A stretch of 64,000 bases of DNA, from positions 1 through 64,000 of the forward strand of contig JAHIYE010000005.1 of NCBI GenBank assembly GCA_018815325.1. Reading direction: 5' to 3'. Below are positions 1 to 9,534 of the stretch, one piece after another. The DNA is from Gammaproteobacteria bacterium (GTDB taxonomy: Bacteria > Pseudomonadota > Gammaproteobacteria > Burkholderiales > Burkholderiaceae_C). The translations under genes were made by a program, and so were the position numbers. The notes under the pieces were generated by a model. The model made no database searches and was not told the origin of the DNA. It worked only from the letters and a program-made list of their open reading frames with translations. The stretch's first letter is position 1, and each line of letters begins with the position of its first letter.

Positions 1-315
1 ATCGACGCCAAGTTCTGGGGTGTGGTCGTTATGGGCGGTGCTGTCATCATCCTGTTCTTCCTGCCCTGGCTGGACAACAGCCCGGTCAAGTCCATCCGCT
101 ATCGTCCGAGCTGGCACAAATACCTGTATGGCATCTTCGTGATCAACTTCGTCGTGCTCGCCTACTTGGGCGTTCAGCCACCCTCACCCATCGGTGAGCG
201 CGTGTCCCAGGTCGGTACCCTGTTCTATTTCGGCTTCTTCCTGCTGATGCCCTGGTGGAGTCGTCTGGGTGAGCCCAAGGCGGTGCCTGATCGCGTGACG
301 TTTGCTGCTCACTAA
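1..315 (+). CDS. petB: Cytochrome b of the bc1 complex, C-terminal part
   Basis: The reading frame is open from the first base, so the gene is cut by the window edge and only the last 104 residues are seen. They contain hydrophobic helices separated by a short loop with LPWLDNSPVKSIRYRP, typical of the C-terminal domain of bacterial cytochrome b. Cytochrome b is the haem-bearing membrane subunit that oxidises ubiquinol and carries electrons across the inner membrane. The cytochrome c1 gene follows 16 bp after the stop, which confirms the identity. The haem ligands lie upstream of the window and cannot be checked. Confidence 0.95.
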   Translation: MDAKFWGVVVMGGAVIILFFLPWLDNSPVKSIRYRPSWHKYLYGIFVINFVVLAYLGVQPPSPIGERVSQVGTLFYFGFFLLMPWWSRLGEPKAVPDRVTFAAH

Positions 316-331
316 GCTGGAGATAACAACA

Positions 332-1096
332 ATGAAAAAACTGATTCTCGGTTTGATCGCAGCCATGAGCCTGATGTCGGGTGCTGCACATGCGTCCGGT
401 GCGGGTGGCATTGCCTGGGACAAGGCGCCCAACAAGACCAATGATCTGGTGGCCCTGCAAAATGGTGCCAAGCTGTTTGTCAATTACTGCCTGAATTGCC
501 ACTCGGCAGCGTTCATGCGCTACAACCGGCTCAAGGATATTGGCCTGACAGATCAGCAAATCAAGGACAACCTGCTGTTCACAACCGACAAGGTCGGCGA
601 GACCATGAAGGCTGCAATCGATCCCAAGCAGGCTGCAGAGTGGTTCGGTGCGAATCCTCCCGACCTGACAGTGATTGCACGCTCACGTGCTGCAGCTGGT
701 CAAGGGTCTGGCGGTGATTACCTGTATACCTATTTGCGCAGCTATTACCCTGATGCCACCAAGCCGACTGGCTGGAACAACCTCGTGTTCCCCAACGTGG
801 GCATGCCCCATGTGCTGTGGGAACTGCAGGGTCAGCGTCACCCCGTCTATGACGTGCGTGAAGAGCACGGCCATGAAGTCAAGGTTTTCAAGGGCTGGGA
901 GCAGGTCACCCCGGGCACGATGACGCCTCTGCAATATGACCAAGCAGTGGGTGACCTGGTGAGCTATCTCCAATGGATGGGGGAACCCTCCCAAAACAGC
1001 CGTGTTCGCGTGGGTGTCTGGGTATTGATTTTCCTCGGTTTCTTTACCGTGATTGCATGGCGTCTCAACGCTGCGTACTGGAAAGACGTCAAATAG
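332..1096 (+). CDS. petC: Cytochrome c1 of the bc1 complex
   Basis: This is the 254-residue membrane-anchored c-type cytochrome that passes electrons from the Rieske centre to soluble cytochrome c. A signal peptide (MKKLILGLIAAMSLMSGAAHA) is followed by the haem-attachment motif CLNCH near residue 53. A C-terminal helix (GVWVLIFLGFFTVIAW) anchors the protein with its tail in the cytoplasm. I place the start at 332 rather than the in-frame ATG at 302, because 332 begins the signal peptide, has GGAGA upstream and does not overlap petB. The gene closes the petABC operon and a strong terminator follows. Confidence 0.97.
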   Translation: MKKLILGLIAAMSLMSGAAHASGAGGIAWDKAPNKTNDLVALQNGAKLFVNYCLNCHSAAFMRYNRLKDIGLTDQQIKDNLLFTTDKVGETMKAAIDPKQAAEWFGANPPDLTVIARSRAAAGQGSGGDYLYTYLRSYYPDATKPTGWNNLVFPNVGMPHVLWELQGQRHPVYDVREEHGHEVKVFKGWEQVTPGTMTPLQYDQAVGDLVSYLQWMGEPSQNSRVRVGVWVLIFLGFFTVIAWRLNAAYWKDVK

Positions 1097-1141
1097 ACGT
1101 ACGCATAGCTCAGGCAGTTTTCAGGGCTGTCGGGGTTTTCG

Positions 1142-1180
1142 GAGTGGGATGCACGATGCATGCCCACTCTTTTGATTTTT
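1142..1180 (+). terminator. Rho-independent terminator after petC
   Basis: A GAGTGGG / CCCACTC stem (1142-1148 with 1163-1169) encloses a second TGCA/TGCA pairing and is followed by TTTTGATTTTT. It lies between petC and sspA and directly precedes the sspA ribosome-binding site AGGAG (1181-1185). The sspAB unit therefore probably receives read-through or has a promoter within this short gap. Confidence 0.85.
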
Positions 1181-1193
1181 AGGAGCTATCACC

Positions 1194-1805
1194 ATGATGG
1201 TGTTGTATTCAGGCACGACCTGCCCCTTTTCCCACCGTTGCCGCTTTGTGTTGTTTGAAAAAGGCATGGACTTTGAGATCCGTGATGTGGATCTCTACAA
1301 CAAGCCCGAAGACATCAACGTGATGAACCCATATGGGCAGGTGCCCATTCTGGTGGAACGTGACCTCATTCTTTATGAGTCCAACATCATCAATGAGTAC
1401 ATTGACGAGCGCTTTCCCCACCCCCAGCTGATGCCCGGTGATCCAGTCGATCGTGCCCGTGTCCGGCTGTTCCTGCTGAATTTCGAGAAGGAGCTGTTTG
1501 TGCATGTCTCCACGCTGGAGTCCCGCGCAGCCAAGAGCAACGAAAAAGCCCTCGAAAAGGCACGCTCGCATATCCGTGACCGGCTGACGCAACTGGCGCC
1601 CGTATTCCTCAAGAACAAGTACATGCTGGGTGACAACTTCTCCATGCTGGATGTGGCTATCGCGCCCCTGCTGTGGCGCCTTGACTACTATGGCATCGAC
1701 CTGAGCAAGAATGCAGCACCATTGCTGAAATATGCAGAACGTATCTTCTCTCGTCCTGCCTATATTGAGGCTTTGACGCCATCTGAAAAAGTGATGCGCA
1801 AATAA
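1194..1805 (+). CDS. sspA: Stringent starvation protein A (GST fold)
   Basis: This 203-residue protein has an N-terminal thioredoxin-like GST domain (LYSGTTCPFSHRCRFVLFEKG) with the cis-proline motif QVPIL. An all-helical C-terminal GST domain ends in a PSEKVMRK tail. In other proteobacteria SspA binds RNA polymerase and reprogrammes transcription in stationary phase and acid stress; it is not a working glutathione transferase. Length and motifs match the family. AGGAG lies 8 bp before the start. sspB follows after 17 bp, the usual sspAB pair, and petBC upstream is the common betaproteobacterial context. Confidence 0.95.
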   Translation: MMVLYSGTTCPFSHRCRFVLFEKGMDFEIRDVDLYNKPEDINVMNPYGQVPILVERDLILYESNIINEYIDERFPHPQLMPGDPVDRARVRLFLLNFEKELFVHVSTLESRAAKSNEKALEKARSHIRDRLTQLAPVFLKNKYMLGDNFSMLDVAIAPLLWRLDYYGIDLSKNAAPLLKYAERIFSRPAYIEALTPSEKVMRK

Positions 1806-1822
1806 GCCGATCCAGCCAGCCG

Positions 1823-2353
1823 ATGTTTGACGCCAAGGACTCCAGTTCTACCCGTCCCTACCTGATCAGGGCTTTGTATGAGTGGTGTACCGACAATGGG
1901 TACACCCCCTATATTGCCGTGCTGGTAAATGAATCTGTACTCGTGCCCCAAGAGTATGTGAAGGATGGTGAAATTGTGCTCAACATCAGTTTTGATGCCA
2001 CAAGTTCGCTGAAGCTGGGCAATGAATTCATTGAATTCAAAGCGCGCTTTGCCGGGACTGCACGTGACATCATGGTGCCTGTCAGCCGTGTCGTCGCGAT
2101 ATACGCGCGTGAGAACGGACAGGGAATGGCTTTCCCGGCCCCGGCTGCAGGTGAAGCTCCAGCCATGGTGCCGCTACAACCGGCCATTGAATCTGTGCCT
2201 CAACCTGTGGTCACATCCGAGCAGGAGACGAAGCCGCTTGTGCAACTGACCAGTGTGGACTCGGGCAAAGCCGGGATGGACGGTGGTCATGATGCGGAGC
2301 CTCCGCCCCGGCCACCAACTGGCCCCAGACCGGCACTCAAAAGGGTCAAGTAA
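1823..2353 (+). CDS. sspB: ClpXP specificity-enhancing factor SspB
   Basis: SspB is the adaptor that tethers ssrA-tagged proteins to ClpXP. The 176 residues hold the SspB fold at the N-terminus (SSTRPYLIRALYEWCTDNGYTPYIAV, residues about 7-32; VPVSRVVAIYARENGQGM about 94-111). A low-complexity Pro/Ala/Glu-rich linker follows, then a short basic tail (RPALKRVK). In known SspB proteins this tail docks on the ClpX zinc domain. It forms an operon with sspA (17 bp gap). The ATG at 1823 has no strong Shine-Dalgarno sequence, which fits translational coupling to sspA. Confidence 0.95.
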   Translation: MFDAKDSSSTRPYLIRALYEWCTDNGYTPYIAVLVNESVLVPQEYVKDGEIVLNISFDATSSLKLGNEFIEFKARFAGTARDIMVPVSRVVAIYARENGQGMAFPAPAAGEAPAMVPLQPAIESVPQPVVTSEQETKPLVQLTSVDSGKAGMDGGHDAEPPPRPPTGPRPALKRVK

Positions 2354-2405
2354 ATCATCAGGCAGGAGAAGGGACTGTTCGCTACTCCTGTAAAATGTAC
2401 AGTTC

Positions 2406-2481
2406 GCCGATTTAGCTCAGTTGGTAGAGCAACCGCCTTGTAAGCGGTAGGTCGTCAGTTCGATTCCGACAATCGGCACCA
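2406..2481 (+). tRNA. tRNA-Thr (anticodon TGT)
   Basis: A 76-nt cloverleaf can be drawn. The acceptor arm GCCGATT/AATCGGC has seven pairs, the D arm is GCTC/GAGC, and the anticodon arm is ACCGC-CTTGTAA-GCGGT with anticodon TGT. The T loop is TTCGATT, and the discriminator A plus CCA are encoded. The T stem GTCAG/CCGAC contains one A-C mismatch (positions 52/62 in tRNA numbering). The tRNA stands alone between sspB and the dciA-like gene. TAAAAT at 2391 may be its -10 element. Confidence 0.97.
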
Positions 2482-2494
2482 TTTTCAATCCGCT

Positions 2495-2806
2495 TCAGCT
2501 CACGCGTGAGATTTGGACCTTGAGGCGTATTGAGGTAATCTCCCAGCCTTTGACACGCAGATGCGCCTCAAATGCCGGGAGCAGTTGGCGTATTTTTGAT
2601 GCAGCAGCATTGTTGTCCATGATCAAACACCATACCGAACCCTCAACAGGTCCTGCCTTGACCTGCTTGCGCAGCGTTGCGGGTATGAGAGGTTCAATGG
2701 CCTTGAGTCTGGCAGTCGAATCCTGTGTCAACTCCGTCAGGCGTGCCAGGGTGGGGGATGCTTGTGACGCCTGCAGGAGGCTGACGGCATGATGGCGGCG
2801 GTTCAT
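2495..2806 (-). CDS. DUF721 / DciA-like protein
   Basis: The 103-residue basic protein has the DUF721 core, including the segment GSVWCLIMDNNAAASKIRQL and a C-terminal strand ITSIRLKVQIS. DUF721 proteins related to DciA load or support the replicative helicase DnaB in bacteria that lack DnaC. I assign the family, not the exact activity. It is transcribed away from the M23 peptidase gene, with only 26 bp between the two start codons. Its 3' end converges on tRNA-Thr. No clear Shine-Dalgarno sequence precedes the ATG. Confidence 0.8.
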   Translation of the reverse strand: MNRRHHAVSLLQASQASPTLARLTELTQDSTARLKAIEPLIPATLRKQVKAGPVEGSVWCLIMDNNAAASKIRQLLPAFEAHLRVKGWEITSIRLKVQISRVS

Positions 2807-2832
2807 GGGTTAAATGTTGAAAGGGATGCCTT

Positions 2833-3900
2833 GTGCATTTGATTATCACGGATGCCTGGCTTGCCAGGAGCCGCGCCATTTACCTCAGCGGCACCAAACT
2901 GGTGGTTGCCGGCCTCGCATTGTCCTTCGGATTGATGCTGATAGCTGCTGCACTGTACCACTGGGTTTTTCTCAAAGGTGCTCGTGAAGGCTGGCCGGTA
3001 GTCGGCGCACTGGTCAAGCTGGTGATCAAGGATGAGTTCGAGCAGCGTGATCGCTTCATGCGCGAAAACCTCGATGTCATGGCCAAGAAGCTGGGTGAAA
3101 TGCAGGCCAAGATGATGCAACTGGAGTCGCTTGGCGAGCGTGTATCTGGCCTGGCTGGCGTCAATCCCGCCGAGCTTAAAAGCAAACCAGGTCGTGGTGG
3201 CGCATTGATCTCCGGTCGCCCGTTGAGCATTGAGGAGTTGCAGGCCACGCTGGCAGATCTGGACAAGCTGACCGACCAGCGAGCCAACCTGATGACGGTG
3301 GTGGAATCCCGGCTGTTCGAGAAAAAAATCCGTAGCATGATGGTGCCTACCCAGCCACCCACCCCTACGGGCATTCTGGGCTCCGCATTCGGCTGGCGCA
3401 TAGATCCGTTCACGGGCCGCTCTGCACTACATACCGGCCTGGATTTCCAGGCAGAGACCGGGACGAGTATTCTTGCTGCCGCGGGTGGCGTAGTGGTCAC
3501 AGCGGGGCCCAATCCCGATTACGGCAATATGGTGGAGATTGATCATGGCAATGATCTCATCACCCGTTATGCGCATGCCTCCAAGCTGCTTGTCAAAAAG
3601 GGTGACCTGATCAAGCGCGGGCAAAAAATCGCTGAAGTTGGAACTACCGGACGCTCGACAGGTCCGCATCTGCATTTTGAAGTGCTGGTGCAAGGTGTTC
3701 CTCAAGACCCACAGAAATTCCTGAACGCGGGCCGTAATCTTCCCCAGCAACAGGTGGCAGCAGCCCCTGCGCCACAAGTTCAGAAACCGCAAGCCGCAGC
3801 GCCTCCTTCCACAACGATTGCCGCACCAGCGCCAACCCCGGCGCGACCTTTGGTGGTCCAGCCAAGTGCTGTACTGCCGGCCCCTCCCGGGCAAAGGTAA
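2833..3900 (+). CDS. Membrane-anchored M23 family metallopeptidase
   Basis: The 355-residue protein has an N-terminal helix (residues about 21-43), a charged and probably coiled-coil segment (55-110), and an M23 (LytM/peptidoglycan endopeptidase) domain from about 175. Zinc ligands are visible in HTGLDF and in the HLHFEV motif, so the domain looks catalytically intact. The C-terminal ~60 residues are Pro/Ala-rich. The start is GTG at 2833, preceded by AAAGGGA. Known relatives act in the periplasm on peptidoglycan cross-links or recruit amidases. Position between a DUF721 gene and secA is a conserved betaproteobacterial arrangement. Confidence 0.9.
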   Translation: MHLIITDAWLARSRAIYLSGTKLVVAGLALSFGLMLIAAALYHWVFLKGAREGWPVVGALVKLVIKDEFEQRDRFMRENLDVMAKKLGEMQAKMMQLESLGERVSGLAGVNPAELKSKPGRGGALISGRPLSIEELQATLADLDKLTDQRANLMTVVESRLFEKKIRSMMVPTQPPTPTGILGSAFGWRIDPFTGRSALHTGLDFQAETGTSILAAAGGVVVTAGPNPDYGNMVEIDHGNDLITRYAHASKLLVKKGDLIKRGQKIAEVGTTGRSTGPHLHFEVLVQGVPQDPQKFLNAGRNLPQQQVAAAPAPQVQKPQAAAPPSTTIAAPAPTPARPLVVQPSAVLPAPPGQR

Positions 3901-4044
3901 AATCGGGACTCTGGTTGACGGCAACTCGGGTCACTTGTTAAATCAGGTGATTTTTGAGTTGCGGCAACCTTCTTTTCATCCAGATTGAAAAAGGATTGCA
4001 CTGTCTGACTGACCCTGAAGGGGCAGCTTGACGGTACTGCATTC

Positions 4045-6807
4045 ATGGCCACCAATATCCTCACCAAAATTTTCGGCAGTCGCAATGACAGGCTGCTCAA
4101 GCAATACCGACAAGGTGTCCAACGCATCAATGCGATGGAGGCCCAGTTTGAGAAACTGAGCGATGAAGAGTTGCGAGGCAAAACTGTGGAGTTTCGGGCC
4201 CGGGTAGAGCAGGGTGAAACACTGGAGGCCTTGTTGCCCGAGGCCTTTGCGGTGGTGCGTGAAGGGTCCAAGCGTGTCATGAAGATGCGACACTTTGACG
4301 TGCAACTGCTCGGGGGCATGTCGCTGCACGCTGGCAAGATTTCCGAGATGAGAACCGGTGAGGGCAAGACCCTGACCGCCACCTTGCCTGTGTACCTGAA
4401 TGCGCTGACGGGCAAAGGCGTGCATGTGGTGACCGTTAATGATTACCTGGCCAACCGCGATGCACAGTGGATGGGCAAGCTCTACAATTTTCTTGGCTTG
4501 ACAGTGGGCATCAACCTGCCCCAGATGACCCGTGAAGAGAAGCAGGCGGCCTATCGTGCCGACATTACCTACGGCACCAACAACGAATACGGGTTCGACT
4601 ATCTGCGGGACAACATGGTCTACGAGGCGGCTGACCGTGTGCAGCGCGGCCAGAACTACGCCATTGTGGACGAGGTGGACTCGATCCTGATTGACGAAGC
4701 GCGTACGCCGCTGATCATCAGCGGCCAGGCCGAAGACCATACCGATCTCTACATTGCCATCAACAGGATGGTGCCTTCGCTTCAGCGGCAGGAGGGCGAA
4801 GCTGACCCGCGTACGGGAGAGGGTGTTACCAAGCCAGGTGATTTCACACTCGATGAAAAAACCCACCAGGTGTTCCTGACAGAACAGGGGCATGAAAATG
4901 CGGAGCGGATACTGTTCGAACTTGGCCTTATCCCCGAGGGCGCAAGCCTGTATGACCCCGCCAATATCTCGTTGATGCATCATGTGTATGCCGCCCTGCG
5001 GGCCAACCACTTGTTCCATCGGGATCAGCACTACGTGGTGCAGGATGGCGAGATCGTGATCGTCGACGAATTTACCGGTCGCTTGATGACCGGGCGGCGC
5101 TGGAGCGAAGGCCTGCATCAGGCGGTCGAGGCCAAGGAAGGCGTGAAAATCCAGGCGGAAAACCAGACACTCGCCTCCATTACTTTCCAGAACTATTTCC
5201 GCCTCTATCCCAAGCTGGCGGGTATGACGGGTACTGCCGATACGGAAGCATATGAGTTCCAGGAAATCTATGGCCTGGAAACGGTGGTGATTCCTCCCAA
5301 CCGCCCAAGCCGGCGCGATGACCAGCTTGACCGGGTCTACAAGACCACGCGGGAAAAATACGAGGCAGCGATTGCCGACATTCGGGAATGCTACGAGCGC
5401 GGCCAGCCGGTGCTGGTGGGGACGACCTCCATCGAGAACTCCGAAATCATTGCCGAGTTGCTCGCTAAGGAAAGATTGCCGCATCAGGTGCTGAATGCCA
5501 AACAGCATGCCCGTGAAGCCGATATCGTGGCGCAGGCGGGCCGACCCAAGATGGTCACTATTGCCACCAACATGGCTGGCCGGGGTACCGATATCGTGTT
5601 GGGCGGCAGCATTGAAAAAGCCGTCCAGGCTGTTGAGGCCGATGAGTCGCTTGACGAAACAACGAAACAGAAGCAGATCGCTGAGCTTCGCACGCAATGG
5701 GCGGCAGATCATGAGCGCGTCAAATCATTGGGCGGCTTGCGGATCATTGCGACCGAACGTCATGAGTCACGCCGGATCGACAACCAGTTGCGCGGTCGTT
5801 CGGGTCGCCAGGGTGATCCTGGTTCCTCCCGTTTCTACCTCAGCCTGGACGATGCCCTGATGCGCATCTTTGCGGGTGACCGTGTCAAGGCCATTATGGA
5901 TCGGCTGAAGATGCCGGATGGTGAGGCGATTGAGGCGGGCATTGTCACGCGCAGCATCGAAGGTGCGCAGCGCAAGGTGGAGGCTCGCAACTTTGATATG
6001 CGTAAACAGTTGCTGGAGTATGACGATGTCTCAAATGACCAGCGCAAGGTGATTTACCAGCAACGCAATGAAATCCTGGATGCAACGGACCTGTCTGCCC
6101 AGATTGCCGGTTTGCGCGAGGGCTGCTTTACCGATCTGGTGCACCAGTATGTGCCGTCAGAATCCGTCGAAGAGCAGTGGGATGTCGCCGCACTGGAGAA
6201 AGTGCTGACGGATGACTGGCAAATTGAGCTTGCCTTGCGTCAGCAGATTGAAGCGGCGTCAGCGATCACCGATGAGGACATTCTTCAGACCGTGCAGGAT
6301 GCTGCGAACGAAGCGTTTACGGCCAAGGTCGAGCAGATCGGTGCCGAGAACTTCACCCAGTTCGAACGCATGGTGCTGTTGCAAAGCATTGATACGCACT
6401 GGCGCGAGCACTTGAGCGCGCTGGACTACCTGCGGCAGGGCATTCATCTGCGTGGCTATGCGCAGAAACAGCCCAAGCAGGAATACAAACGCGAGGCATT
6501 TGAGCTGTTTGGCCAGATGCTTGATGCCGTGAAGAACGATGTCACCAAAGTGCTCATGACAGTCAGGGTGCAGTCCGGCGAACAGCTTGAACAGGCTGCC
6601 GAAGACATGGAAGACCGTGCTGAACGCATTGCCAACGTAACCTACAGTGCCCCTACCGAGACAGGAGAGGCAGAGACAAGGCTTGCGGCAGCCCCTGCAG
6701 CAGCAGGCATGGTCCTGGCAGGGGCTGTTCCCCGCGTGGGCAGAAATGAGCCTTGTCCTTGCGGGAGTGGCAAGAAGTACAAGCACTGCCATGGCAAACT
6801 GGCCTGA
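4045..6807 (+). CDS. secA: Preprotein translocase ATPase SecA
   Basis: SecA is the motor that drives unfolded preproteins through SecYEG. This 920-residue version is full length. Walker A is MRTGEGKT (from residue 102), the DEAD-type box is [13 protein letters not shown] (about 209), and the second nucleotide-binding fold carries [14 protein letters not shown]. The C-terminal zinc motif [12 protein letters not shown] binds SecB, whose gene lies near 62.7 kb in this window. A 144-bp leader separates it from the M23 gene. No secM-like arrest peptide is evident in that leader. Confidence 0.98.
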   Translation: MATNILTKIFGSRNDRLLKQYRQGVQRINAMEAQFEKLSDEELRGKTVEFRARVEQGETLEALLPEAFAVVREGSKRVMKMRHFDVQLLGGMSLHAGKISEMRTGEGKTLTATLPVYLNALTGKGVHVVTVNDYLANRDAQWMGKLYNFLGLTVGINLPQMTREEKQAAYRADITYGTNNEYGFDYLRDNMVYEAADRVQRGQNYAIVDEVDSILIDEARTPLIISGQAEDHTDLYIAINRMVPSLQRQEGEADPRTGEGVTKPGDFTLDEKTHQVFLTEQGHENAERILFELGLIPEGASLYDPANISLMHHVYAALRANHLFHRDQHYVVQDGEIVIVDEFTGRLMTGRRWSEGLHQAVEAKEGVKIQAENQTLASITFQNYFRLYPKLAGMTGTADTEAYEFQEIYGLETVVIPPNRPSRRDDQLDRVYKTTREKYEAAIADIRECYERGQPVLVGTTSIENSEIIAELLAKERLPHQVLNAKQHAREADIVAQAGRPKMVTIATNMAGRGTDIVLGGSIEKAVQAVEADESLDETTKQKQIAELRTQWAADHERVKSLGGLRIIATERHESRRIDNQLRGRSGRQGDPGSSRFYLSLDDALMRIFAGDRVKAIMDRLKMPDGEAIEAGIVTRSIEGAQRKVEARNFDMRKQLLEYDDVSNDQRKVIYQQRNEILDATDLSAQIAGLREGCFTDLVHQYVPSESVEEQWDVAALEKVLTDDWQIELALRQQIEAASAITDEDILQTVQDAANEAFTAKVEQIGAENFTQFERMVLLQSIDTHWREHLSALDYLRQGIHLRGYAQKQPKQEYKREAFELFGQMLDAVKNDVTKVLMTVRVQSGEQLEQAAEDMEDRAERIANVTYSAPTETGEAETRLAAAPAAAGMVLAGAVPRVGRNEPCPCGSGKKYKHCHGKLA

Positions 6808-6826
6808 GTTTTTGAGTGCTGAAGAT

Positions 6827-6847
6827 AACGGGCCTTGGGCCCGTTTG
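6827..6847 (+). terminator. Probable terminator after secA
   Basis: An ACGGGCC / GGCCCGT stem (about 6828-6834 with 6838-6844) with a three-base loop is followed by a short T-rich stretch (TTTGT). It sits 20 bp after the secA stop and 50 bp before argJ. The T-run is weak, so read-through is possible. Confidence 0.6.
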
Positions 6848-6899
6848 TCGTTCACCAGCGTCGCGTTTGATCCCTCCAGTTACTGACCGAAAGATAAAC

Positions 6900-8129
6900 A
6901 TGGCTGTCAATCTGTCCGCCCCCAAGCCGTCTCAGCTTTTTCCCATTCGCGGGGTCCGCATAGGTGTGGCTGAGGCGGGTATCCGCAAGGCGCAGCGCAA
7001 GGATCTCACGGTTGTGCTGATTGATGAAGGTGCCTGTGTATCGGGCGTGTTTACCCAGAACAGGTTTTGCGCCGCTCCGGTACAGATTTGTCGCGAGCAC
7101 CTGGCCATGGGCCATGGCATACGCGCCATTGTGATCAATACGGGGAATGCCAATGCAGGCACCGGCGAGGAAGGGCTGCTACGCGCCCGCAACACGTGCA
7201 GAGCACTGGCAGACAAGCTGAAGCTCAAGGCCGAGGAGGTGTTGCCTTTTTCGACCGGCGTCATCATGGAGCCGTTGCCTTATGAGCGTATCGTGGCTGG
7301 CTTGCCCGCTGCGCTGGCCGATGCCAGGGAAGACAACTGGTTACGTGCTGCCGAGGGCATCATGACGACCGATACGGTACCCAAGGCGTTTGGCAAGAAG
7401 GTCATGATTGACGGAGTCGAGGTCAGTATTACCGGCATCAGCAAGGGAGCCGGCATGATCCGTCCCAATATGGCCACCATGCTGGGGTTTATGGCGACAG
7501 ATGCCTCGGTGAGTCAGACTCTCATGAAGCAACTGGCCTGCGAACTGGCGGAGGGCTCCTTCAATCGCATCACGGTCGATGGTGACACGTCGACCAACGA
7601 CTCGTTTGTGGTCATCGCGAGTAACAAGGCTGCCCATTCCCCGATTGAGTCACTCACCACGCCCCAGGGCCAGGCCCTGAAGAGCGCCATGTTGGAGGTC
7701 GCCCGCCAGCTTGCGCTGGCCATCGTGCGGGATGGCGAAGGTGCCACCAAGCTGATCACGGTGCAGGTTGATGGGGGCAAGACAGCCGACGAATGTCGCA
7801 AGGTGGCTTATGCCATTGCGCACTCCCCGCTGGTCAAGACCGCATTTTTTGCAAGCGATCCCAATCTGGGCCGCATTCTGGCTGCAGTGGGCTATTCGGG
7901 CATCGATGACCTTGATCAGACAGCGATCGACCTGTATCTGGATGAAGTGCATGTGGCGCGCAAGGGGGGGCGCAACCCCGATTACCGCGAAGAGGACGGT
8001 CAGCGTGTCATGAAGCAGAGCGAAATCAAGGTGCGTGTGGCTCTGGGGCGCGGTGCGTGCAGCGACACCGTCTGGACCTGTGACTTGAGCCATGAGTATG
8101 TCTCCATCAATGCAGACTACCGCTCTTGA
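6900..8129 (+). CDS. argJ: Bifunctional glutamate N-acetyltransferase / ornithine acetyltransferase
   Basis: ArgJ recycles the acetyl group of N-acetylornithine onto glutamate in the cyclic arginine pathway. The 409-residue precursor is expected to self-cleave at the conserved ATML site; here MATMLGF places the nucleophilic threonine at residue 193. Upstream motifs ([17 protein letters not shown]) and the C-terminal segment [16 protein letters not shown] match the family. I chose ATG 6900 over an in-frame ATG at 6816, which lies in the secA terminator region. No argA-type gene is nearby. It may be cotranscribed with the DUF815 gene 53 bp downstream. Confidence 0.96.
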   Translation: MAVNLSAPKPSQLFPIRGVRIGVAEAGIRKAQRKDLTVVLIDEGACVSGVFTQNRFCAAPVQICREHLAMGHGIRAIVINTGNANAGTGEEGLLRARNTCRALADKLKLKAEEVLPFSTGVIMEPLPYERIVAGLPAALADAREDNWLRAAEGIMTTDTVPKAFGKKVMIDGVEVSITGISKGAGMIRPNMATMLGFMATDASVSQTLMKQLACELAEGSFNRITVDGDTSTNDSFVVIASNKAAHSPIESLTTPQGQALKSAMLEVARQLALAIVRDGEGATKLITVQVDGGKTADECRKVAYAIAHSPLVKTAFFASDPNLGRILAAVGYSGIDDLDQTAIDLYLDEVHVARKGGRNPDYREEDGQRVMKQSEIKVRVALGRGACSDTVWTCDLSHEYVSINADYRS

Positions 8130-8182
8130 TTGCGGACGCCTGAACAGCCAATCAATCTGCCCACAGTGCTGGAATACTAGGA

Positions 8183-9061
8183 ATGAACGATAAATTTGAA
8201 CGACTCGTGGAGCGTGCGGAGCAGTTGATGGCCCGCATCGAATCCATCCTGCCGCAGCCACTGGCTCAGCCAGACTGGCAGGCATCGATTGCCTATCGCT
8301 ACCGCAAGCGAAGTTCTGGTCATGGTCAGTTGATGCCGGTGCGGCATGTCGGCGCCATGCAGCTATCCGACCTCAAGGAGATCGATGGGCAGAAGGAGAA
8401 AATCCGGCAGAACACCCTGCAACTCGTCGAAGGCAGGCCAGCCAACAATGTGTTGCTGACCGGGGCACGCGGAACGGGTAAGTCCTCTCTCATCAGGGCC
8501 TGTCTGCATGAATACGCCAGCCGGGGGTTGCGGCTCATCGAAGTCGACAAAGCCGACCTGACGGATTTGCCGGAGATTGTGGAGGCCGTGTCCGAACGGC
8601 CCGAAAAATACATCATTTTCTGTGATGACCTGAGCTTTGAGGATGGCGAGCCTGGCTACAAAGCGTTGAAGTCGATTCTGGACGGCTCGGTGGCCGCCAC
8701 GACGCCCAACGTGCTGATTTACGCCACAAGCAACCGCCGGCACTTGCTACCGGAGTACATGAAGGAAAACCTGTCCTACACGCATACCGATGACGGTGAA
8801 GTGCATCCGGGGGAGGTGGTGGAGGAAAAAATCTCTCTGTCAGAGCGCTTTGGCCTGTGGGTCAGCTTCTACCCATTTACCCAGGACGAATACCTGATCA
8901 TCGTGGCGCAATGGCTGGCCTCCTTTGGTGTCTCACCCGAGGCCATTGCTGCAGCCCGGCCCGAGGCGCTGGTCTGGGCGCTGGAGCGGGGTTCGCGCAG
9001 CGGACGGGTCGCCTACCAGTTTGCGCGGGATTACGCTGGCAAACACGACGCCGCAGCATGA
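8183..9061 (+). CDS. DUF815 family P-loop ATPase
   Basis: The 292-residue AAA-type ATPase has Walker A GARGTGKS (residues 94-101) and Walker B IIFCDDLSF (about 144-152). A sensor-like segment ATSNRRHLLPEY follows, which is the signature stretch of DUF815. The family is widespread in proteobacteria but its biological role is not established. The last codons overlap the mutT start (ATGA), so the two are translationally coupled. A housecleaning or nucleotide-related role is possible from context but remains inference. Confidence 0.88.
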   Translation: MNDKFERLVERAEQLMARIESILPQPLAQPDWQASIAYRYRKRSSGHGQLMPVRHVGAMQLSDLKEIDGQKEKIRQNTLQLVEGRPANNVLLTGARGTGKSSLIRACLHEYASRGLRLIEVDKADLTDLPEIVEAVSERPEKYIIFCDDLSFEDGEPGYKALKSILDGSVAATTPNVLIYATSNRRHLLPEYMKENLSYTHTDDGEVHPGEVVEEKISLSERFGLWVSFYPFTQDEYLIIVAQWLASFGVSPEAIAAARPEALVWALERGSRSGRVAYQFARDYAGKHDAAA

Positions 9062-9534
9062 GCAAGGGCATTCTCGTGGCGGATGCCGCGTGTCCACGAG
9101 AAGGCGGAGCAGATCGCCAGGTGGTGGAAGTTGCGGTTGGCGTGTTGATTCGTCCTGGCGGGGACTTTCTGCTGACATCGCGACCCAGGGGAAAAGTTTA
9201 CGAAGGCTATTGGGAGTTTCCGGGGGGCAAACTGGAGCCGGATGAGTCCGTGGAACAGGCGCTGAGGCGTGAGTTGCAGGAGGAAATAGGGATTGTCATT
9301 GGCCCCGTGGAGCCCTGGAAAGTGGAATTGGTGGACTACCCCCACGCCTTGGTGCGCCTGAATTTTTGCAAGGTGCAGTCATGGCGTGGCGAGTTACTGA
9401 TGCGTGAGGGTCAGGCCTTCAGTTGGGAGAATCTGCCGGTGTCCGTGGCACCTGTCCTGCCGGGTACCATTCCCGTGCTGGACTGGTTGGCACAGGAGAG
9501 ATCATTCTGCGGTGCTACATATAAAGTAGCGTAG
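9058..9534 (+). CDS. mutT: MutT-type Nudix hydrolase
   Basis: The 158-residue protein carries a complete Nudix box, from GGKLEPDESVEQALRREL to the following QEEIG, preceded by LTSRPRGKVYEGYWEFPGG as in 8-oxo-dGTP diphosphatases. MutT removes oxidised dGTP from the nucleotide pool. The ATG at 9058 overlaps the DUF815 stop by 4 bp, which decides the start. The last seven or so codons (after QERSFC) lie inside a dispersed palindromic repeat, so the C-terminal tail differs in origin from the enzyme core. 8-oxo-dGTP specificity is inferred from similarity. Confidence 0.88.
   Translation: MSKGILVADAACPREGGADRQVVEVAVGVLIRPGGDFLLTSRPRGKVYEGYWEFPGGKLEPDESVEQALRRELQEEIGIVIGPVEPWKVELVDYPHALVRLNFCKVQSWRGELLMREGQAFSWENLPVSVAPVLPGTIPVLDWLAQERSFCGATYKVA

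Noticed and set aside
3901-4044. Possible secM-like arrest peptide before secA
   Set aside because: No open frame with a signal peptide and arrest motif is present in the 144-bp leader.
3976-5712. Long antisense open frame within secA, and a similar one in proS (20671-22401)
   Set aside because: Composition and lack of motifs mark them as shadows of the real genes.
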